From: Aliiroseovarius marinus
GTDB lineage: Bacteria; Pseudomonadota; Alphaproteobacteria; Rhodobacterales; Rhodobacteraceae
Direction: 5' to 3'
NCBI RefSeq assembly: GCF_004360145.1
Contig: NZ_ML178712.1
Coordinates: 290,179-354,178 of the forward strand
Length of the DNA: 64,000 nucleotides
Below the pieces are notes generated by a model. It did no database searches. It worked only from the letters and a program-made list of their open reading frames with translations, and was not told where the DNA came from. The position numbers and the translations under genes were made by a program. Numbering within the stretch: the first letter of the stretch is position 1; every line of letters begins with the position of its first letter. This document shows positions 1-8,055 of the stretch, piece after piece.

Positions 1-1129
1 AAGCATGCGCGGGCTGTGAGGCAGTTGTCCAATCGCCACTACCGTCACGCCCCATCGAGCGTGGCAGGCCGGGACCAGGTTTGTTGGCGCATGTACTGGT
101 GAGCAAATACGCCGATCATCTTCCTTTGTATCGCCAGAGCCAAATCTACGCCCGTGAAGGGGTAGATCTGGATCGTTCCACGATGGCCGATTGGGTTGGT
201 CGGTCCACAGTTCTGCTGGAACCACTTGCTGATGAGATCGGGCGGATTGTCCGACGTGGGGATGCGCTTTTTGCCGATGATACACCCGTGAAGATGCAGG
301 CGCCGGGCAACAAAAAAACCAAAACGGCGCGGGTCTGGACCTATGTGCGCGATGAGCGGCCATGGTCGGGACAATCCCCGCCCTGCGCGTGGTATCAGTT
401 CACAGTGGATCGCAAAGGAGAGCATCCCGTCAGCCACCTAGCGGGATACAAGGGCTGGGTTCATGCGGATGGGTACTCCGGCTTCAACGGCCTGTTTGGC
501 GACGGTAAAGCCGATGAGATGGCCTGCATGGCGCATGTCAGGCGCAAGTTCGTGGATGTCTTTGCGTCCCAGGGAAATGCTATCGCAGAGGAGGCCATCC
601 GCCGGATCGCGGAACTCTATGCCGTGGAAAAGGATGCGCGCGGCAAATCGCCCGAAACGCGTGTCACGCTGCGGCAAGCACGGGCCACACCCATCTTCGA
701 TGATCTGGAAGCCTGGCTACATGCGCAGCTCCCCAAGATCTCCGGCAAATCGCCACTCGCGCAGGCGATCCGCTACGCCCTTGGCCGGATGCCAAAGGCT
801 TGGCCATACCTTGAGAACGGCCATTTGGAATTGGACAACAACACAGCCGAACGCGCCGTCAAACCCATAGCCATCGGACGCAAAAACTGGATGTTCGCAG
901 GATCCGAGGGCGGCGGCAAAGCCATGGCCATCGCCTTCACCCTGATCGAGACCGCAAAGCTCAACAACGTCGATCCGCAAGCCTGGCTAACATGGGTCCT
1001 TGCCCAAATCGCCGACCACAAGATCACACGTCTCGACGAACTCCTCCCCTGGCGTTACGCTGCAAAAGCAGCGTAACAGGCACCACCCAAAAGCAACAGG
1101 GCGGGTTCATCGGACGGGCACCGCGCTGT
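1..1129 (+). mobile_element. IS66-family insertion sequence, right part
   Basis: This is the right-hand portion of an IS66-type element; its left part lies outside the window. It carries the transposase gene and about 50 bases of non-coding end sequence. Its right boundary is inferred from the interrupted gene next door: the minus-strand IS3 orfA reading frame is recognisable down to about position 1130, and unrelated sequence begins there. I could not verify the terminal inverted repeat or the 8-bp target duplication, because the left end is not visible. Confidence 0.8.
3..1076 (+). CDS. tnpC: IS66-family transposase (TnpC), 5' truncated by window edge
   Basis: DDE transposase that catalyses movement of IS66 elements. 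The frame is open from the first bases of the window, so the N-terminus is missing. The first visible residues contain a C-x2-C pair from the zinc-ribbon region, followed by the [15 protein letters not shown] segment typical of the family. The acid catalytic residues are visible: the Asp in LFADDTPVK, the Asp in HADGYSGF and the Glu in [12 protein letters not shown], followed by GRKNWMF. The C-terminus is complete with a TAA stop. An internal TTG at 81 could be mistaken for a start but lies inside the conserved region. Only TnpC is visible; the TnpA and TnpB genes that usually precede it would be upstream. Confidence 0.93.
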   Translation, partial: ACAGCEAVVQSPLPSRPIERGRPGPGLLAHVLVSKYADHLPLYRQSQIYAREGVDLDRSTMADWVGRSTVLLEPLADEIGRIVRRGDALFADDTPVKMQAPGNKKTKTARVWTYVRDERPWSGQSPPCAWYQFTVDRKGEHPVSHLAGYKGWVHADGYSGFNGLFGDGKADEMACMAHVRRKFVDVFASQGNAIAEEAIRRIAELYAVEKDARGKSPETRVTLRQARATPIFDDLEAWLHAQLPKISGKSPLAQAIRYALGRMPKAWPYLENGHLELDNNTAERAVKPIAIGRKNWMFAGSEGGGKAMAIAFTLIETAKLNNVDPQAWLTWVLAQIADHKITRLDELLPWRYAAKAA

Positions 1130-1309
1130 CTGCTTGCCGCCCGAGAAGACATCAGCCATCCCGTCAATAGCCTGCCGCTTCCATGTGCTGACCTGGTTTG
1201 GGTGAAGCTGGTGCTTCGCTGCGATCTCCTGCACGGTCTTATCACCACGCAGAGCTTCCAATGCCACCTTGGCTTTAAACTGGTCTGTAAAGTTCCGGCG
1301 CTTCGCCAT
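1130..1309 (-). pseudogene. IS3-family transposase OrfA, interrupted by IS66
   Basis: The frame starts with MAKRRNFTDQFKAKVALEAL and continues through HQLHPNQVSTWKRQAIDG, a helix-turn-helix OrfA of the IS3 family. Family identity is clear up to VFSGGKQ at about residue 60. After that the frame runs into IS66 sequence and encodes unrelated residues to an accidental stop at 1055. The rest of OrfA and all of OrfB are absent, so the IS66 element inserted here and the distal part is on the far side or lost. The sequence upstream of the ATG, 1310 to about 1375, looks like the IS3 end, with GGACAGT and ACTTCAG-type terminal sequence directly abutting the Tn3 remnant. Confidence 0.88.
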
Positions 1310-1375
1310 TCTCGTATCCCTTCAACGGTTTGGGATACACCTTAGCTGACTGTCCAGTTTCCTGGGACCACTTCA

Positions 1376-1786
1376 GCCTTCGGCCAGATCATCAAATCGC
1401 TGTTCATTCTGCGCTATGTCGATGATCTGAGTCTGCGGCAGGCCATCGAGCGCCAACTCAACAAGGTTGAACTCGCCAACCGCTTCACCCGCGCCGTCGC
1501 CGTTGGCAATCCCCGCGAGTTCACCCAAGCCGAAAAAGAGGAACAGGAGATCGCCGAGGCCTGCAACCGCCTCATCAAAAACAGCATCATCTGTTGGAAC
1601 TACCTCTACCTCGCCCACCAACTCGAAAAGGCCCCGGATGAGGAAACCAGAGAAAACCTGCGGCGCACGATTGCCGCACACGCCCCAATGGCCTGGGCAC
1701 ACATCAACATGCTCGGCGAATACGATTTCTCGGAAGACAAGCTCCGTGACGCCCTCGGAATCCTCCCCCTGAAATCAACTGCCTGA
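1376..1786 (+). pseudogene. Tn3-family transposase, C-terminal remnant
   Basis: An open frame without a start encodes about 136 residues matching the extreme C-terminus of a Tn3-family TnpA. It contains GQIIKSLFILRYVDD, a QLNKVE segment, RAVAVGNPREF and the hallmark WAHINMLGEYDF near the end. It stops with TGA at 1784-1786. The upstream eight-ninths of the gene, including the DDE acidic residues, is gone; the IS3 end abuts the break. A short stub of a Tn3-type resolvase lies 4.7 kb to the right on the same strand, which suggests both are debris of one transposon. Confidence 0.8.
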
Positions 1787-1899
1787 CACACTCTCAAGAT
1801 CAGGGGGAGATAAGACAGGAAAAATCACAATGAATTAGCCGCTTACAGAAATCCCTGTGGGACCTCGCGTACCTTTATGCCAACGGACCCAAAGCACCG

Positions 1900-2505
1900 T
1901 CAACACTGTCGTCGGGAAACGCTTTGGCGTCTCGTGACAAACAACGTTGCAATCGCTGCACCGATCAAAGCTCCTGCAATTGTTGCCGAGATCGTATGCT
2001 TGTCCAACATATATCGCGCGTACATCGTCATTAGCGTCACAGCCAACCCAAATACACCCAGCCAGACGCTATAGCGTCGGAACATAATCATCGCTCCAGA
2101 AGCGGCCAGCGTCGAATGGCCTGATGGAGTATTGTGCTGACTGTCAGGGCTAATGGGCCTTTGGCCAAGCCGAGTTCCCTGAATGGTGACATCATTTAGC
2201 ATTCGTTTGGGACCATGGGTGGCCACGATACCTGCAACAGTCACCACAAGAATCTGCTTCAACCCGACCACGTCCCGGCTGACCAACGCAATTGCCAGCG
2301 GCACAATACTGTTCAGGTGGCGGCCATAATCCTCGATCGCAACGACATGCGCGATTTCATGTCCGTTTTTTAATGGCTGATAATCCCGCTCCAGATTGGT
2401 TGGATAGAACATCGATGCCAAAATCAGCACCATGAGCAGTGCGAGTCTAATGGGATAGGCGCGCAGCATCGCGCCCGCCGACTGGAAAATTTCGCGAAAT
2501 GTCAT
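1900..2505 (-). CDS. PAP2-superfamily lipid phosphatase
   Basis: A 201-residue integral membrane phosphatase of the PAP2 (phosphatidic acid phosphatase type 2) superfamily. The signature is present: a Lys-to-Arg-Pro motif (KRMLN to GQRP, residues about 100-118), the PSGH motif (NTPSGHSTL), and the third motif with Arg and His (YARYMLDKH). Several hydrophobic helices surround these. The family removes phosphate from isoprenyl pyrophosphates, phosphatidate or lipid A. Its ATG overlaps the stop of the phosphoethanolamine transferase gene (ATGA), so the two are one translationally coupled unit. This order resembles the pap2 gene that accompanies mobile phosphoethanolamine transferase genes. The exact substrate cannot be read from sequence; lipid A or a diacylglycerol-phosphate product is inferred from context. 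Confidence 0.85.
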   Translation of the reverse strand: MTFREIFQSAGAMLRAYPIRLALLMVLILASMFYPTNLERDYQPLKNGHEIAHVVAIEDYGRHLNSIVPLAIALVSRDVVGLKQILVVTVAGIVATHGPKRMLNDVTIQGTRLGQRPISPDSQHNTPSGHSTLAASGAMIMFRRYSVWLGVFGLAVTLMTMYARYMLDKHTISATIAGALIGAAIATLFVTRRQSVSRRQC

Positions 2506-4160
2506 GATGCGTCCTTTGGTAGATTGAACAGATCCCGTTCAGGAAGATAGGCATCCATCGTCAGGCCAAACGCCCCAAGGATCGAATGAAAGACCAGTTC
2601 ATGGGGATTAATCTTGTCACGCATGATCATGTCATTATCCAGCCCACGGCTGGCTTTGAAGCTATCCGACATCCATACGTAGAATGGTATCAGACGCTGC
2701 TCGGGCGGGGCAACCGATATGGGGGCTCCATGCAGATACAGCCCATTCTCGCCCAATGACTGGCCGTGATCCCCGACAAAGATCATCGCTGTGCGGGTGT
2801 CTGGAATATCCGCAAGCTCTTTCACCAACTCGGAAAGAAGATAATCGTTGTAGACCAGCGTGTTATCATATGCGTTATGCAGCTCTTCCTCAGAGCATTT
2901 CGCGATCTGTACGGTGTCACACACCGGTTGGAACACACCGAATTCGGGCGAATATTTCGAATAATAAGCGGGGCCGTGGCTACCGGTCTGGTGAAGCGTG
3001 ATGAACAGGCGATCTGCCTCGGTCGATTGAATAAGCTCTGGCAGTTTCCAGAACAACGACTCGTCCAGCTTCGGGTCCGGACAATCCGCACCGTTACAGT
3101 CGGCCACCAGATCATACGCCTTGATATAATTGTCGACCTTGATAGGCGGCTCGCCGAAATTGTTCGACCGGAACTCGGTATGCACACCATGGCGCGTCAG
3201 ATAGCTTTGGATCGGCTCATGAACCGTACGGGCTGACGCGGCGTTTCCCTCGTGCGTTAACATACAGGCCAGCGCTGCTATTGTGTACGTCGCGCAGCTT
3301 TCCCCCATAGGAAGAACGGCAATGTCCGTGTCTTTCGTATACGGATTGGTGTCTTTGCCATACCCATAGTGCGCGAAGTGATCCGCACGCGCAGCTTCGC
3401 CGATCACCAAGATCACGACATCCTTCTGACCGGCTGGGACCGGAGCATCAAACTCACCATCGGGCAAAAGGACTTGCTCGCGGTTGCTCAAAGCTTGCTG
3501 ATTGGCATAGCGGGCCGCATTCACGATGTAAGACCACGGCAGCACGCGCGAGCCCATATTCTCGCCGTGAAGATCGTACCAGAACCACGTTGTGGCCGTC
3601 GAGAACGCCCATGTCAGAAGCAGACCCAAACTGACGACAAAACCTGCCAGACGCGCAAAAATACGGGGCTTCCTGATGGGCACGAACCACAGCAGCAAGA
3701 TAGCCGCAACAATTGCCGGGACCAGATAGATCAGCACGCTGGGATGCCACAGTTGGGACGCCTCGTTCTGGTCGGTATTCAGGATATTCCCGATCATCGT
3801 GCGATCCAAAACAACCGCATAGGAATGCATATAATAAAGAGCGGCCGCGTTCACCACGAGGTTGAGCGCCATAAAGCCCTTCATCAGCCGGATCGAAAAG
3901 ATCGACAACAGGAACAGAACGATACACATCACCAGAAACTGCAAAATCTGGGTCGAGATCAGCAGCAATTTTCCATCGAATGTCGCCAGATCCACCGCCG
4001 GCAAAATCACGCCTAGAACGGGGCCCTGGAACGCAGCCATATTCGCTAAGGCGTACAGCACAATGGCTGTCAGAAGTCCGAATTTCCGAGGTGTGTTCTG
4101 CGTCAAATTCTCAGTCAAAGGCACATCTTTCTGCTCACAATCAATCCGCTCTTCAGCCAA
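2502..4160 (-). CDS. eptA: EptA/MCR-type phosphoethanolamine transferase
   Basis: A 552-residue inner-membrane enzyme that moves phosphoethanolamine from phosphatidylethanolamine to lipid A or another envelope glycan, leaving diacylglycerol. Five N-terminal hydrophobic segments (about residues 27-190) precede a periplasmic sulfatase-like domain. Metal and catalytic features are visible: [14 protein letters not shown] with Glu about 255, a Thr in SCATYT (about 291) that aligns with the family nucleophile, [10 protein letters not shown], and [12 protein letters not shown] with the downstream LHG. The start is TTG at 4160; the next Met is inside the first membrane helix, so an upstream non-ATG start is needed, but its ribosome site is weak. 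It is divergent from psd, which makes its lipid donor. Assigning EptA rather than another family member (EptB, EptC, OpgE) is an inference. Confidence 0.88.
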   Translation of the reverse strand: MAEERIDCEQKDVPLTENLTQNTPRKFGLLTAIVLYALANMAAFQGPVLGVILPAVDLATFDGKLLLISTQILQFLVMCIVLFLLSIFSIRLMKGFMALNLVVNAAALYYMHSYAVVLDRTMIGNILNTDQNEASQLWHPSVLIYLVPAIVAAILLLWFVPIRKPRIFARLAGFVVSLGLLLTWAFSTATTWFWYDLHGENMGSRVLPWSYIVNAARYANQQALSNREQVLLPDGEFDAPVPAGQKDVVILVIGEAARADHFAHYGYGKDTNPYTKDTDIAVLPMGESCATYTIAALACMLTHEGNAASARTVHEPIQSYLTRHGVHTEFRSNNFGEPPIKVDNYIKAYDLVADCNGADCPDPKLDESLFWKLPELIQSTEADRLFITLHQTGSHGPAYYSKYSPEFGVFQPVCDTVQIAKCSEEELHNAYDNTLVYNDYLLSELVKELADIPDTRTAMIFVGDHGQSLGENGLYLHGAPISVAPPEQRLIPFYVWMSDSFKASRGLDNDMIMRDKINPHELVFHSILGAFGLTMDAYLPERDLFNLPKDAS

Positions 4161-4282
4161 GACAGCTCAAAGCCCTTGAAGCCAGTGCAAAATCCGGTGA
4201 TTTATGGGGGTCTCTACAATCTCGTTGCGCTGATGTCACTAAGCTTGTTCGTCGTAGCCACCCAATCCTTGGAGTTAAAAGT

Positions 4283-4975
4283 ATGAATGTTCTCGACTCC
4301 GTCATACTCCCCATGCACCGCGAAGGCCGCAAGTTCGTCGCGATCTTCGCCCTGATTACGATTATTGCGACCTGGCTTTGGCAGCCACTGTTCTGGCCCG
4401 GACTGGCGCTGACCGTCTGGTGTTACTATTTCTTTCGCGATCCCAAGCGGGTCGTCCCGCAGAATCCAAACGCGATCATCTCGCCTGCTGACGGCGTCGT
4501 GTCACTGATACAGGATGTGGTACCGCCCAAAGAAATGGGGCTGGGGGACGAGGCGCTGACCCGAGTGTCGGTGTTCATGAGCGTATTCAACTGCCACGTG
4601 AACCGCGCCTGTATCGACGGCGTGGTGCGCAATGTCACCTATCACCACGGCAAGTTTCTGAATGCCTCTCTGGACAAAGCCAGCGAGCATAACGAGCGCA
4701 ACTCGATCACAGTCGAACGCGCAGATGGCGTAAAAGTCGGCATTACGCAGATTGCAGGCCTGGTTGCACGCCGGATCGTCTGTTTCGTTAAAGACGGTTC
4801 ATCCCTAAGCGCTGGCGACCGGTTCGGCCTGATCCGATTTGGCAGCCGGCTCGACATTTATCTGCCCAAAGGCGCCGCACTGCAGGTGTCGCTGGGGCAG
4901 ACAACTATCGCAGGGGAAACCATTTTGGCCGATCTTGGCGACGGCGCAGACGCGCAGGTTGGGATCTCAAAATGA
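4283..4975 (+). CDS. psd: phosphatidylserine decarboxylase proenzyme
   Basis: A 230-residue enzyme of the short (archaeal/alphaproteobacterial) Psd type. It converts phosphatidylserine to phosphatidylethanolamine and self-cleaves to create a pyruvoyl group. Two N-terminal membrane segments (residues about 17-50) are followed by FFRDP, SPADGVV, and [11 protein letters not shown] with the conserved His. The self-cleavage Gly-Ser lies in RFGSRLD near residue 191. The ATG at 4283 is preceded by GGAG at 4271-4274; the frame is open further upstream, but only over the divergent eptA start region. The last bases overlap the pssA ATG (ATGA). Base composition is lower in GC than most of the window. 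Confidence 0.94.
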   Translation: MNVLDSVILPMHREGRKFVAIFALITIIATWLWQPLFWPGLALTVWCYYFFRDPKRVVPQNPNAIISPADGVVSLIQDVVPPKEMGLGDEALTRVSVFMSVFNCHVNRACIDGVVRNVTYHHGKFLNASLDKASEHNERNSITVERADGVKVGITQIAGLVARRIVCFVKDGSSLSAGDRFGLIRFGSRLDIYLPKGAALQVSLGQTTIAGETILADLGDGADAQVGISK

Positions 4976-5733
4976 AGGACCGCGGCAAACCCCAGGCTTC
5001 GCTGAACTATTGGGCTTTGCTTCCCAACCTTGTGACGCTTCTTGCGCTGTGCACGGGCATGTCCTCGATCCGGCTGGCATTAAGTGATCGTCACGAACTT
5101 GCGGTCATCGCCCTGGTGATCGCCATGGTTCTGGACGGTCTGGACGGACGCCTTGCACGTGCCTTGAAAAGCCAATCGGAAATCGGAGCACAGCTGGATT
5201 CGCTGGCAGACTTCTTCAACTTCGGCATCGCACCGGGCCTGATCATCTATTTGGCCGTTTTTTGGGAAACGGAATATGCGAACCTCAGCTGGATCGCAGT
5301 GATGTTTCTTGGGATCTGCTGTGCCTATCGACTGGCACGCTTCAATTCGTCTGAGCCGACGCCCGCAACCGAGCATTTCGAAGGCGTCCCTGCCCCAATC
5401 CTTGCAATGCTCTGCCTGATCCCGGTCTATCTGCAACTTCTCGGTATTGATTTTGGCAAGAATTATCCTCTTTTGACCAATTTCTACCTCTTCTTCTGTG
5501 GGTATCTCGCCGTATCGCGCATTCCGACAGTTTCCCTGAAGTCTTTGAAAATACCCCACAAAGCCCAATCCTACGTGTTGGTCACGGCGGCTGTCATAAT
5601 CGGCTTGATGCTGGTCTTTCCCTGGGAAACACTAATCGCGTTCTCGGCTGTCTATCTTGTATCGATACCGGTTTTGGCGCGTCGCATTCGCTCAAAACAC
5701 TCGGATGACACCAACGTCAATCACAGCGAATGA
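4972..5733 (+). CDS. pssA: CDP-diacylglycerol--serine O-phosphatidyltransferase
   Basis: A 253-residue membrane enzyme making phosphatidylserine from CDP-diacylglycerol and serine, the step before Psd. The CDP-alcohol phosphotransferase signature D-G-x2-A-R-x8-G-x3-D-x3-D is visible around [12 protein letters not shown] to [14 protein letters not shown] (residues about 45-78). About seven hydrophobic helices follow. Its start codon overlaps the psd stop, so the pair is translationally coupled in the order psd-pssA, as in many alphaproteobacteria. The acidic hydrophilic C-terminal tail ([12 protein letters not shown]) is unremarkable. Whether this is the only chromosomal copy or a second, mobile copy cannot be decided from this window. 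Confidence 0.95.
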   Translation: MKDRGKPQASLNYWALLPNLVTLLALCTGMSSIRLALSDRHELAVIALVIAMVLDGLDGRLARALKSQSEIGAQLDSLADFFNFGIAPGLIIYLAVFWETEYANLSWIAVMFLGICCAYRLARFNSSEPTPATEHFEGVPAPILAMLCLIPVYLQLLGIDFGKNYPLLTNFYLFFCGYLAVSRIPTVSLKSLKIPHKAQSYVLVTAAVIIGLMLVFPWETLIAFSAVYLVSIPVLARRIRSKHSDDTNVNHSE

Positions 5734-5742
5734 CCCCAGGGG

Positions 5743-5761
5743 CCTTTTCGTTTAGAAAAGG
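5743..5761. terminator. possible bidirectional terminator hairpin between pssA and dgkA
   Basis: CCTTTTC at 5743-5749 pairs with GAAAAGG at 5755-5761 around a five-base loop. It lies ten bases past the pssA stop and overlaps the dgkA stop, which is where a terminator for the two convergent genes would be expected. The stem is short and AT-rich, so this is tentative. Confidence 0.35.
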
Positions 5762-6141
5762 TCCAGCTCAGTCACCAGTGCGAAGATAACGTAACAACCG
5801 TTTGCACATAGAAGGCAAAACACAGCAAAGGATCCAAGATCCTTTGCATTCTTAGCAGCCTGTGACCATTCAGGAGACACAAGGTCGACGACTTCTTCTA
5901 ACCCCGTGTTCAGCGCCTCGACCGCAGATGTGACCAAGAAAAGGATGAGGGTAAGAACATAATGAATAGGGGCTACACTGGCCAACCAAAACGCCCCAAA
6001 AATCATCAGCTGTGCCGATATCTCTTGTCGAAACGCAGACTCGCGAAAAAGAACCTTCGCCCCATCAAACGAATAGCGTGCCGCTGCAAGGAAATGCGCA
6101 AACCCGGTCACTTTGTTTGGAATTTTGGGAGATCGGGTCAT
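5752..6141 (-). CDS. dgkA: diacylglycerol kinase (DgkA)
   Basis: A small trimeric membrane kinase that phosphorylates diacylglycerol to phosphatidate. It has the DgkA hallmarks: RESAFRQE with the conserved Glu, then EALNTGLEEVVDLVSPEW and AKNAKDLGSFAV, and three hydrophobic helices in about 129 residues. In Gram-negative bacteria this enzyme recycles the diacylglycerol released when phosphoethanolamine is transferred from phospholipid to envelope glycans. Its presence beside eptA is therefore functionally consistent. I chose the ATG at 6141, which has an AGG about 11 bases upstream; a GTG four codons earlier (6153) is possible. The gene is convergent with pssA. Confidence 0.93.
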   Translation of the reverse strand: MTRSPKIPNKVTGFAHFLAAARYSFDGAKVLFRESAFRQEISAQLMIFGAFWLASVAPIHYVLTLILFLVTSAVEALNTGLEEVVDLVSPEWSQAAKNAKDLGSFAVFCLLCANGCYVIFALVTELDLF

Positions 6142-6222
6142 TGGTTCGCGCACCTGAGTTTCTCAAGAAAATTATGGGTATCGACCGTCAAACGACACTG
6201 TCTTCGTCATAGGACATGGCTC

Positions 6223-6248
6223 GTTTAGCGCATGGATCGCCGCTAAAC
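6223..6248. promoter_or_regulatory. 8-bp perfect inverted repeat upstream of dgkA
   Basis: GTTTAGCG at 6223-6230 and CGCTAAAC at 6241-6248 form a perfect inverted repeat with a 10-base spacer. It lies about 80-110 bases upstream of the dgkA start and before the IS5 remnant. It could be an operator for dgkA or a hairpin left by the mobile elements; no T-run follows on either strand. Confidence 0.35.
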
Positions 6249-6296
6249 AATCTTTCCAACTCGCAAGAAAACCGCCGCACTAGGGCCTGTGGACAA

Positions 6297-6450
6297 TCAT
6301 CGTGAGGCGATGAGGGCAGCCACGAGGTTCCAGTTGGCGGCGTAGCTGCAATCGGTTTTGTCGTATCGCGTGGCTATACCTCTGAATTCCTCAATCTTTG
6401 CGAAGTAGTTTTCGACCAGATGCCGCCATTTGTACGCGTCGGCGTCGTAG
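6297..6450 (-). pseudogene. IS5-family transposase, C-terminal remnant
   Basis: The minus strand encodes the tail of an IS5-type transposase: DADAYKWRHLVENYF, KIEEFRGIATRYDKT and the end segment AANWNLVAALIASR, followed by TGA at 6297-6299. The frame has no start and loses family similarity at about 6445-6456, where it meets the resolvase stub reading in the other direction. Everything upstream of the last 50 or so codons is missing, so this is a deletion relic. Confidence 0.82.
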
Positions 6451-6456
6451 GCCCAG

Positions 6457-6579
6457 TACGCACGAGTTTTCACCACCGGGCAGAGCCTGGAAAGCCAGAT
6501 TGAGCACCTTCAGGCCGAGGGTTGCGACACAATCTTCCAGGAGAAACTGACCGGGTTTGACCGTCGTAGGCCCAACTGA
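6457..6579 (+). pseudogene. Tn3-type serine resolvase, N-terminal stub
   Basis: The plus strand from 6457 reads YARVFTTGQSLESQIEHLQ and then AEGCDTIFQEKLTGFDRRRPN, ending at TGA 6577-6579. This matches the start of small serine resolvases (usual form GYARVSTTGQSLE, then GC..IFQEK.SG.DR.RP). The catalytic Ser position of YARVS is replaced by Phe. The rest of the catalytic domain and the DNA-binding domain are absent. The left edge is fused to the IS5 remnant. Confidence 0.75.
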
Positions 6580-6605
6580 CCCGAGCGTGCAAAAGTGGCC
6601 AAAAT

Positions 6606-6974
6606 TCAGAACGTTTGGAGAACGCAGCGGTTCACCGAAGTCTGCATTGGTTTGTTGTTATCTAAATGGCGCCTTATAAGGGATTTCTGTTTTTTTCCGC
6701 TGGGGCTATGTGCCGCCAAGGCAAAGGGGAGTATCCCGCTTTTAAGTACTGGAAACAGGGTCGTAATTTCTTCAAGTGCCTCTGCCGTAAGTGCCTTGAG
6801 GGCCTCGGGTCCGGGGAAGAAGCTCTCTGAGTATGCCCCGTTTGCGATTACGATTTCATGCTGGTCAAATACCAGATGGTAATATTCAGCCTCGTGAACA
6901 TCGTGATCAACATAGATGCCGGGAAGCTCTGTTAGTCGGATACCCGCCACGAGGGCATTCTCATCCCCAAACAT
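6606..6974 (-). pseudogene. Hint-domain protein, 5'-truncated copy
   Basis: The 122-residue frame resembles only the C-terminal half of the intact Hint protein at 18097-19047. Shared segments include MFG, VD, EYYHLVFDQHEI against EYFHILLDDHEI, ANGA.SES against ANGAPAES, PGPEALK and EIATLFP-like. The catalytic Cys block and the N-terminal region are absent. A TAG stop lies four codons upstream of the apparent ATG at 6974, and that ATG corresponds to an internal Met of the intact protein. The fragment is therefore a relic. It adjoins the mobile-element debris, so its truncation may date from the same rearrangement. Confidence 0.78.
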
Positions 6975-7015
6975 ACGCTTACGCTAGAACTGTAGTCGCA
7001 AACGGAGGAGTGCGA

Positions 7016-8020
7016 ATGCAGGACCGTCCAGAAGATGCCCCAATGAGCCGCGAGTGGAACTACCACCCCGACCTTCCGCTGGCAGACACATCAATCTTTC
7101 AGTGGCCCCCAAGTCCGCGTTTCTTGGCGATCTGGCTTGCACGCAATTGGCTGACGCTCAGCGAACGCGTGATGATGGTCATTCTCGCAATCCTGCTTTG
7201 GATGTTCGCCTTCCCATCAATCGAAACAGCGACACATTTTGGCGTCGGTTGGGTGATGCAAGTTTGGGTCGTCAATTTGCTGATCATGATCGTGATCGCC
7301 GGCGGGCTTCACGGCTATTTCTATATGTGGCGCGGACAGGGGAAGACGCTGAAATTCGACCGCCGCGACATGGCGACGGGCAATCGCCTTTGGGATTTCT
7401 CTAATCAAGTTCACGACAATATGTTCTGGTCGCTAGGCAGCGGAGTGGCGCAACTGTCGGCGTTTCAAGTTCTGACCATGTGGCTGATGGCCAACGGCTA
7501 CATTCCCATGCTGACTTTCGCTGAGAACCCCGTTTGGTTCGTCTTAGCGCTTATGCTGCTGCCGATCTGGTCAGCGTTTCACTTTTATTGGGTGCACCGG
7601 CTTCTGCATGTTCCTTTCCTTTATAAACACGTCCACTCGCTGCATCACCGCAATGTCAATGTCGGGCCGTGGTCCGGGTTCTCGATGCACCCAGTCGAGC
7701 ACTTCATCTACCTGACATCCCTGATGATTCACTGGATCGTTCCGACCCACCCGATTCATCTGTATTTCCATGTGATCTATCTGGGACCGGGGGCTGCGAT
7801 GACCCATACGGGGTACGAGGATCTGTTGATCAAAGACAAACGCCGACTGGCGCTTGGCACCTTCTATCACCAGCTCCACCATCGCTACTACGAATGCAAT
7901 TACGGCAACCAAGAGATGCCGTGGGATCGTTGGTTCGGGACGTTTCATGACGGAAGCGACGAATCCACGCAAGAGACGCGCCAGCGCAAGAAAGCGATGT
8001 ATAAGAAGGCAAGCCAGTAG
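7016..8020 (+). CDS. fatty acid hydroxylase / sterol desaturase family protein
   Basis: A 334-residue membrane-bound di-iron enzyme family member. The histidine clusters are present: HFYWVHRLLH (residues about 188-197), HKHVHSLHHRNVN, and the late HQLHHRYYECNYG. Between them are hydrophobic helices (about 45-65, 80-105, 165-190, 240-262). The family uses O2 and iron to hydroxylate or desaturate lipids; the substrate is not readable. A GGAGG at 7004-7008, seven bases before the ATG at 7016, fixes the start; the frame is open upstream but that region overlaps the Hint relic. It is monocistronic and convergent with the phosphoesterase. Confidence 0.88.
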   Translation: MQDRPEDAPMSREWNYHPDLPLADTSIFQWPPSPRFLAIWLARNWLTLSERVMMVILAILLWMFAFPSIETATHFGVGWVMQVWVVNLLIMIVIAGGLHGYFYMWRGQGKTLKFDRRDMATGNRLWDFSNQVHDNMFWSLGSGVAQLSAFQVLTMWLMANGYIPMLTFAENPVWFVLALMLLPIWSAFHFYWVHRLLHVPFLYKHVHSLHHRNVNVGPWSGFSMHPVEHFIYLTSLMIHWIVPTHPIHLYFHVIYLGPGAAMTHTGYEDLLIKDKRRLALGTFYHQLHHRYYECNYGNQEMPWDRWFGTFHDGSDESTQETRQRKKAMYKKASQ

Positions 8021-8055
8021 GATCGACGACGCAGCGCTCTAACCGAGAGCCATTC

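Noticed and set aside
1787-1899. Possible Tn3 terminal inverted repeat after the transposase remnant
   Set aside because: A GGGAC-containing stretch is present, but I could not match a full 38-bp terminal repeat or a partner at the other edge.
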